A model generated the notes under the pieces. The model was not told where the DNA came from. It searched no databases and worked only from the letters and a program-made list of their open reading frames with translations. This document shows positions 21,071-25,665 of a stretch of DNA of 25,665 bases, in pieces. The stretch comes from a virus, in the IMG/VR virus record IMGVR_UViG_3300036719_000948, positions 1-25,665 of that record, one strand, 5' to 3'. Numbering within the stretch: the stretch's first letter is position 1; every line of letters starts with the position of its first letter. Both the position numbers and the translations under genes were made by a program.

Positions 21071-21319
21071 CTATTCTGGCCTCGCATTGACAGCGTTAAC
21101 TAAGGCTGAAGCCCACTCTTGCCAGTCATCAAAGAGGTATGGCTCAGGAATGCCTTCATTGGCAAAAATATCGATGGCCTTAAGCCCTGCACCCCAAGAC
21201 TTAAAGTCCACATCAGGGCCAGGAATTTGCAACTGTTGGCCTGCATAAGCCTCACACATGAGTGCTGCCCATGACTCGAAGGTGTGATACCGAGGATCAT
21301 AAACAAGCGCAATCGTCAT
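21071..21319 (-). CDS. Small conserved virion-operon protein (82 aa)
   Basis: The product MTIALVYDPRYHTFESWAAL has a Trp/Tyr-rich C-terminal half (FKSWGAGLKAIDIFANEGIP then YLFDDWQEWASALVNAV). It sits between the nozzle-like gene and the giant ejection-protein gene, as similar small proteins do in related phages. It may be a minor virion or assembly protein. GAGGT eight bases upstream and an ATGA overlap support the start. Confidence 0.75.
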   Translation of the reverse strand: MTIALVYDPRYHTFESWAALMCEAYAGQQLQIPGPDVDFKSWGAGLKAIDIFANEGIPEPYLFDDWQEWASALVNAVNARPE

Positions 21320-23595
21320 GTTGTGTAACCTCGAACGTCGCCCAAATCGGCATCGACAAGGATTTTACCGACTTGATAGTCACCATCAACTTGATTGGAC
21401 ACAAACTTTAAGCGCAGCAATCGGCGCTGCTCTTTCATATCAATCTTGCCTGTGACCGAGTCAAAGGTGTAAGGACCTGTGATTTGATCGGGCTGATCAG
21501 GATAAGGACGACCAACAATGTACAGGTCCAAGTTGCCTTCGAGGATGAAATCTGGCTCCACGCGCTCAAGACGCGTCCAGCGATTCTCACCCACTGGACT
21601 TGGCTGTGATGGACCACCTGCAATCACACCAAGATCTGAAGTGGTGAATGAGCTTTCAATGGCCAATACATTGGTGCCCTTAACGAGGTTCTTGCCCACT
21701 TCATGCTGCCATAACGAGACCAATTGCATGAGCGTATCAACCGTGATTTCAAAGTCGACACCAATGCCATCAAGCGTGGCTGTAAGCGTATCTCCCACGG
21801 TATAGCCTGAGCCACGATTGTTGATCGTGACTTGTACCACTGAGCCTGCAACAACTTCCATCGTGGCCGTTGCGCCAGTGCCTGTACCACCTGTTAGCGT
21901 TTCATAGCTGTACGTGCCATCGGTATAACCAGTTCCCAAATCGGTAATGCTGACCTGGTTGATGGCATCTGCCGTGTTGACTTCATACCCTGCTTCAATT
22001 GGATAGCGGAATACTTGCGTGAAGTAGCCTGCAGATCGCTGCACACCATAAGCTTCGCCAGAGTCGTACCAGGTGTTTTCACGGATGTTATAAATCACGC
22101 AATCCGTGCATTCAACAGCATTGCCGCGTGGATAGAACCACCATACTTCACCAAACCTTGAAACTTTTGTGGCCCAGACCTTCTGGCGCTGTGCGTAATT
22201 TAAGTTATCAAAGAAGTAATTCTGGTTCATTGGATTGGGAACTTCTTTGACGACACCGTTATAAAGCAGGAATCGATCAGTGCCGATCCAGTAGTAAATG
22301 CCGTCGTATTCAATGGCTGCCGATGACGACAGAAATGACGACTGGCTTGTGATGATGTCATACCGCCAGTACGTGGTGGCAGCAAAATTCCCTGTGCCAG
22401 GCACACCAAGCGTTTGAGGCGTGAAGGACACGCGAATAAGGCTGTCTAAGGACCAAAATAGGCCGCTAGGCGCGTTGGAACCACCTCGGACGGGTAAACC
22501 CTGCAAGATCTTGCCCGTGGCCACATTGACCTCGTTAGCGTCTGCTGAGACCCAGTCATCAATATCACCTGCTGAGCAGTTTTTGATCAGGCCATCATTG
22601 CCATACACAAACACGTAGGGGTGCAGGGCAACCACACCGCCTGAGATTGAGACTTGATTGTCAAACGTCAGCGTGGTTGTTGATGTGGCCGTGGCATTAG
22701 CACTGAGTGTGACCGTGGTACCGACGATTGACACTACTGTGGTGGCAGCAGGAATGCCATAACCTTTGACCAATTGGCCTGCAGCAATCTTCGTGTTGAT
22801 GGTTGCAAGCGTGACCGTCGCTGAGCCACTAGTAACCGTGCAGCTATCCACTGCAAAAAGTCCTGCAGCCCACAAAACAGTGCCCGATAACGGCCCACAA
22901 AGCAGTGGCGTATTGATGTCTGAATCAATGTTATCCAGATCCCTCGAAGGGTGGGCTAACAGCAAGTTGGTTTGATAGCTTACCGTGTCTGTGAACGTAT
23001 CAAACTGCCAGGAATTGACATCAGACGCTGTAAATGGCGAGTCAATGGTTGCTACTTGCAAGACAAGGCCAGAGCCAGTGCCACCAATATTTGTGTTGGC
23101 CGTTGTGAGCAATTCACTGGCCACATAATGCACACCAAAGCCTGTGATCGTGGCTGCTGTAATCACACCGCCTGTCACCGTGATTGTAGCTACAGCACCT
23201 ACGCCTGTGCCCGAGGTGGTATAGCTCAAAGGCACATTGGTATACGTACCATCGGTATAGGCAGAGCCTGCATCAGCAATTGATAATGATGCAATAGGAC
23301 CGCCAAAACTGTAATCTTGAAGGCCTGAGCCTACACCAGTGTTATTGACAGGAAGGACTTGCAAGCCATCACTGTAGCCGTTGTATACGTTATTAAAAAG
23401 ATTGCGGACAACTACAAAAATGCCCCGTGAGGGGCCTGCCAGATTATTGATGATCTCGCGGTAACCACCGATCTTGCGAGGACGGCCACGCTGAAATCTT
23501 ACCCACCTGCCATCAGAGTAAAACTCTTTATCAAAGAGCGTCCCATCCCTTTGAATGCCAGGCTTGGTATCAAGCGCGAAAACCTTCTTGGTCAT
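21316..23595 (-). CDS. Tail nozzle/stopper-like protein with inserted beta domains (759 aa)
   Basis: The N-terminus (TLFDKEFYSDGRWVRFQRGR then PRKIGGYREI) and later blocks (RYDIITSQSSFLSSSAAIEY, GTDRFLLYNGVVKEVPNPMN, WATKVSRFGEVWWFYPRGNA, YNIRENTWY) resemble large beta-propeller/stopper proteins that close the tail in short-tailed phages, as in the P22 gp10 or T7 nozzle class. Three extra domains interrupt it: YTDGTY-type beta units at residues 101-184 and 545-622, and an Ig-like unit at 251-313. The last 110 residues (WTRLERVEPDFILEGNLDLY onward) form another beta domain. The exact family is inferred; the virion role is well supported by position. TGATG couples it to the fibre gene. Confidence 0.75.
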   Translation of the reverse strand: MTKKVFALDTKPGIQRDGTLFDKEFYSDGRWVRFQRGRPRKIGGYREIINNLAGPSRGIFVVVRNLFNNVYNGYSDGLQVLPVNNTGVGSGLQDYSFGGPIASLSIADAGSAYTDGTYTNVPLSYTTSGTGVGAVATITVTGGVITAATITGFGVHYVASELLTTANTNIGGTGSGLVLQVATIDSPFTASDVNSWQFDTFTDTVSYQTNLLLAHPSRDLDNIDSDINTPLLCGPLSGTVLWAAGLFAVDSCTVTSGSATVTLATINTKIAAGQLVKGYGIPAATTVVSIVGTTVTLSANATATSTTTLTFDNQVSISGGVVALHPYVFVYGNDGLIKNCSAGDIDDWVSADANEVNVATGKILQGLPVRGGSNAPSGLFWSLDSLIRVSFTPQTLGVPGTGNFAATTYWRYDIITSQSSFLSSSAAIEYDGIYYWIGTDRFLLYNGVVKEVPNPMNQNYFFDNLNYAQRQKVWATKVSRFGEVWWFYPRGNAVECTDCVIYNIRENTWYDSGEAYGVQRSAGYFTQVFRYPIEAGYEVNTADAINQVSITDLGTGYTDGTYSYETLTGGTGTGATATMEVVAGSVVQVTINNRGSGYTVGDTLTATLDGIGVDFEITVDTLMQLVSLWQHEVGKNLVKGTNVLAIESSFTTSDLGVIAGGPSQPSPVGENRWTRLERVEPDFILEGNLDLYIVGRPYPDQPDQITGPYTFDSVTGKIDMKEQRRLLRLKFVSNQVDGDYQVGKILVDADLGDVRGYTT
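21730..21963 (-). repeat. YTDGTY beta domain, second copy
   Basis: This part of the nozzle-like gene encodes a unit starting INQVSITDLGTGYTDGTYSY, with GTGTGATATMEVVAGSVVQV and NRGSGYTVGDTLTATLDG. It parallels the unit at 23044-23295 in order and length. The two differ clearly in sequence, so duplication is old or acquisition was independent. Confidence 0.7.
22657..22845 (-). other. Ig-like inserted domain within nozzle-like protein
   Basis: The encoded segment SCTVTSGSATVTLATINTKI, then GQLVKGYGIPAATTVVSIVG and TTVTLSANATATSTTTLTF, is a typical small beta-sandwich module found inserted in phage virion proteins. Such modules often bind cell-surface sugars; here that role is unproven. Confidence 0.6.
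23044..23295 (-). repeat. YTDGTY beta domain, first copy
   Basis: The encoded unit starts IASLSIADAGSAYTDGTYTN and contains GTGVGAVATITVTGGVITAA and GFGVHYVASELLTTANTNIG. It matches the second copy at 21730-21963 in motif order. Confidence 0.7.
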
Positions 23596-24836
23596 CAGAA
23601 GGTGCCCCCGCTGATGCCTGCTGTAAAGTTGCCAGTGCCCGTAACATTGATGCCTGATGCCGTAACATCCAAGACTAAATTACTGAGAATAGAAACGCCA
23701 AAACGCCCAGCGCCAGGCCTGTAAATGCCTGTGTTGGTCTCAGAGCCAAAGTTCAATGATGGACTGCCAGCAGAGCCATTAACCAGGCTAAAGGACGTAC
23801 CGCCAGCCTGTGTGGTGTTGGCATTCAGAATATTTGTGCCATCACAAAATACCGTGGCCTGGCCTGCTGCAGGCACCTGCGCATCATTAGCGCCTACAGC
23901 ACCCGTTGAAATGGTCAACGTAAAGCCACCTGCCGTGGTTTGATTGCTGATCACATAAAAGTTGATCACAGGCGGCACAATGATGGTCACGTTATTAGAC
24001 AACGTGCCATTGAAGATCATGATCGTGTTGGCAGCTTCGTTGGCAGTTAACGTGTAAGTGCCATTGGTTACTGTTTTGGTCAGAATGCCAAACTCAAACT
24101 GCGTGCTGACACCATAACCGATCGTGACAAACTCAGTGCCCGTGGAAACGATGAAGGCTGACTCATTGGGTGCAAATGCCTTAGTCAAACCACCGTCGAT
24201 GGTTTGTGAGCCTGGCGCATCAAGCGTTAATGTTCCCGTGCCATTGTTCTTCAACAGCATGAACCAGTTATTTCCTACAGTACCAGCAGAAGGCAATGTG
24301 ACCGTCGTAACGCCACCAGACCATACATAAGTCTTGGCGCGATCGCCATCGACAAAGGACTGACTTGCAATGACTGATTCAACTGGATGGCTTTGATTAA
24401 GCGTTAATCCAGATGCCAGCAGGCCTGCGCCAGCAAGGGTGGCAGCATCTGCACTCGAAGTGCCAGCGCCGAACTCGAAGTTGGCCCAAGTGCCAGCCTC
24501 AGTGCCATTGTTGGTCAGATAGATGTAGCGCGATGTGCCCGAGGCAATGGCAACAATCGTGCCCGTGCCATCATAGGTCTTGACCGTGAAGGTGTTAGCG
24601 CCCGTGTTTTTAATCAGCGCATCTTGGCCTACCGATACTTGATCGGCTTGTGGCATACGCAACTCAAGGCCAGCACTTGAGGCTGACACATCCATGATGC
24701 GTGCTGCTGGCGTATCCGTGGTCAGATTGCCATTGATGGGCCATACCAACTGCAAGTTAGCAGTTAGCGTGATGGACTCATACGAAACGTCAGTAGGCTG
24801 TACAACGTCGCCTGTAAACGGACTGGTATAGCTCAT
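23595..24836 (-). CDS. Tail fibre/spike-like protein (413 aa)
   Basis: The protein is Thr/Gly/Asn-rich and beta-type throughout. The N-terminal part (VSYESITLTANLQLVWPING) is probably the virion-binding end. Two similar units follow, with LKNNGTGTLTLDAPGSQTID and GTEAGTWANFEFGAGTSSAD typical of fibre shafts. The C-terminus has PSLNFGSETNTGIYRPGAGR and VLDVTASGINVTGTGNF, a block common in tail fibres. No intramolecular chaperone (peptidase S74) domain follows, so the fibre ends earlier than in many relatives. It may bind the host surface. It starts two bases after the adaptor stop (TAATCATG). Confidence 0.75.
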   Translation of the reverse strand: MSYTSPFTGDVVQPTDVSYESITLTANLQLVWPINGNLTTDTPAARIMDVSASSAGLELRMPQADQVSVGQDALIKNTGANTFTVKTYDGTGTIVAIASGTSRYIYLTNNGTEAGTWANFEFGAGTSSADAATLAGAGLLASGLTLNQSHPVESVIASQSFVDGDRAKTYVWSGGVTTVTLPSAGTVGNNWFMLLKNNGTGTLTLDAPGSQTIDGGLTKAFAPNESAFIVSTGTEFVTIGYGVSTQFEFGILTKTVTNGTYTLTANEAANTIMIFNGTLSNNVTIIVPPVINFYVISNQTTAGGFTLTISTGAVGANDAQVPAAGQATVFCDGTNILNANTTQAGGTSFSLVNGSAGSPSLNFGSETNTGIYRPGAGRFGVSILSNLVLDVTASGINVTGTGNFTAGISGGTF

Positions 24837-24838
24837 GA

Positions 24839-25468
24839 TTAACTATCCGCGGCAATGGCCTGGCGATCAGCAATACGCAGCTTATCTTCAGCCATAAGGG
24901 TTTGTATGATGGCGTCATACTGCGCCTGCCAGATCGGTGTGCGCTCATCGTTTTTGAGGAATGGCATTGCTTGCAGCAGTGAGCCATAAAGCAATGCTTG
25001 AGGCGCGTACACCGTGAACCAGTTGGTTTGATTGGTTGAGTCTAGTGGCTGAACTCTTTCGTAATAAAGCACCTCGAAGGAATAAGCAAGCGTCGGCGTT
25101 GGAGCCACAAACCAGTGCGTGTAATCGTAGTCGCAGTAAAACTTAGGAACACCAGTCTGCGTCGGATCTGGCCAGTATTCACGCAGGTATTCATACTTTC
25201 GCAGCAAAACAGGATAACGCTTGCCTGCCACTGTGATGTTCATGGAAACCGTCTTGTGCCATCTTGCAGGCTTGTCGATAATTGGATTAGCAGCATTCAT
25301 CGTGCTGTTTTGCACGGTCAAGTTACCAAGGAACTTGATCTGGCTTGCAATGACTTGCTCGGCAAGTCCGATGAAGGTGGGAATGCGAGCAACAGTCTCG
25401 GCGTCGGTGCGCTCCAGGTATTGCTGGATGTCTGTCACCAAGTTGTTGTAAGTCATTGCGTAGGCCAT
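24839..25468 (-). CDS. Head-tail adaptor protein (209 aa)
   Basis: The sequence MAYAMTYNNLVTDIQQYLER, then IPTFIGLAEQVIASQIKFLG, followed by beta segments (YPVLLRKYEYLREYWPDPTQ, FYCDYDYTHWFVAPTPTLAY) and a C-terminal helix (YGSLLQAMPFLKNDERTPIW), resembles phage adaptor proteins that join the portal to the tail tube or nozzle. The family is inferred from pattern. The ATG at 25468 is chosen because it overlaps the upstream TAA (TAATG) and follows AAGGTG; a GTG two codons earlier is unlikely. Confidence 0.75.
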   Translation of the reverse strand: MAYAMTYNNLVTDIQQYLERTDAETVARIPTFIGLAEQVIASQIKFLGNLTVQNSTMNAANPIIDKPARWHKTVSMNITVAGKRYPVLLRKYEYLREYWPDPTQTGVPKFYCDYDYTHWFVAPTPTLAYSFEVLYYERVQPLDSTNQTNWFTVYAPQALLYGSLLQAMPFLKNDERTPIWQAQYDAIIQTLMAEDKLRIADRQAIAADS

Positions 25469-25665
25469 TACCACACCTTCTTCTTGATCGATTCGGGCTG
25501 GGGCACAAACTGCTTGCCTTGCCTCATGCCTTCGCGCTTGGCTCGCGTGGTTGCCGCGTATTCAGAAGGGGTGAGCTTCTCTCGTGCTGCCTTGGGCAAG
25601 TAACGCTCGCCAGTTGCTTTGGGGCCTTGCGTAGACGGCTTACCAGACTTCGTACCCCAGTCTTC
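25468..25665 (-). CDS. Phage virion-region protein, partial (C-terminal part)
   Basis: An open frame enters from the right edge and ends with TAA at 25470-25468. The 65 visible residues are basic and extended: GERYLPKAAREKLTPSEYAA, then TTRAKREGMRQGKQFVPQPE and SIKKKVW. I associate this conserved tail with small proteins between the capsid and adaptor genes of short-tailed phages; its role is unknown. The N-terminus lies outside the window. Confidence 0.75.
   Translation of the reverse strand, partial: EDWGTKSGKPSTQGPKATGERYLPKAAREKLTPSEYAATTRAKREGMRQGKQFVPQPESIKKKVW

Overview
The window is part of a tailed-phage genome. It shows dense, overlapping small genes, a virion gene block and replication/recombination enzymes, and no host housekeeping genes. 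Ends are open: a gene runs off each edge. The virion block has an adaptor-type connector protein, a large nozzle/stopper-like tail protein, three very large Ala/Gln/Thr-rich proteins and a lytic-transglycosylase virion protein. That set fits a short-tailed (podovirus-like) phage that ejects internal proteins. The style of the small proteins suggests a proteobacterial, perhaps Burkholderiales, host; this is inference from family resemblance only. No integrase, tRNA, CRISPR array or insertion sequence was seen. Terminase, portal, capsid, holin and endolysin were not identified here, so they probably lie outside the window.

Layout. (1) 1-4985, minus strand: a leftward early operon read from a Cro-like HTH gene at 4797-4985. 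It holds small unknown genes, one exported protein, a replication initiator/helicase-loader candidate (3125-3730), a DnaB-type helicase (1936-2835), RusA resolvase, a DUF3310 protein and a Ref-like HNH nuclease. A separate leftward promoter (239-267) then reads the gene leaving the left edge. (2) 4986-5094: divergent control region with an operator-like inverted repeat. (3) 5095-7437, plus strand: recombination genes, including an SSB-like protein and a PD-(D/E)XK exonuclease. (4) 7438-7555: a strong sigma70-like promoter followed by a start-site hairpin. (5) 7556-11257, plus strand: sixteen tightly packed small genes, most of unknown function, including two mini membrane proteins, two HTH proteins and two zinc-ribbon proteins. 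(6) 25665-11254, minus strand: the late virion operon, read toward the early genes and meeting them at a shared CTAG stop.

How it fits together: the loader and helicase would recruit the host replisome, since no polymerase is seen. SSB, PD-(D/E)XK exonuclease, RusA and Ref form a recombination/repair set. The small-gene cassette is a likely source of host-takeover factors. The late operon builds the tail, fibre and ejection apparatus.

Main points for a second look: a tandem AGCAAAC leader sits just before three gene starts and twice lies behind near-identical promoter cores; the roughly 1934-residue virion protein carries about 28 copies of an 18-residue repeat; beta-domains are inserted into the nozzle-like protein; and several genes overlap in three frames near 10.6-11.3 kb.
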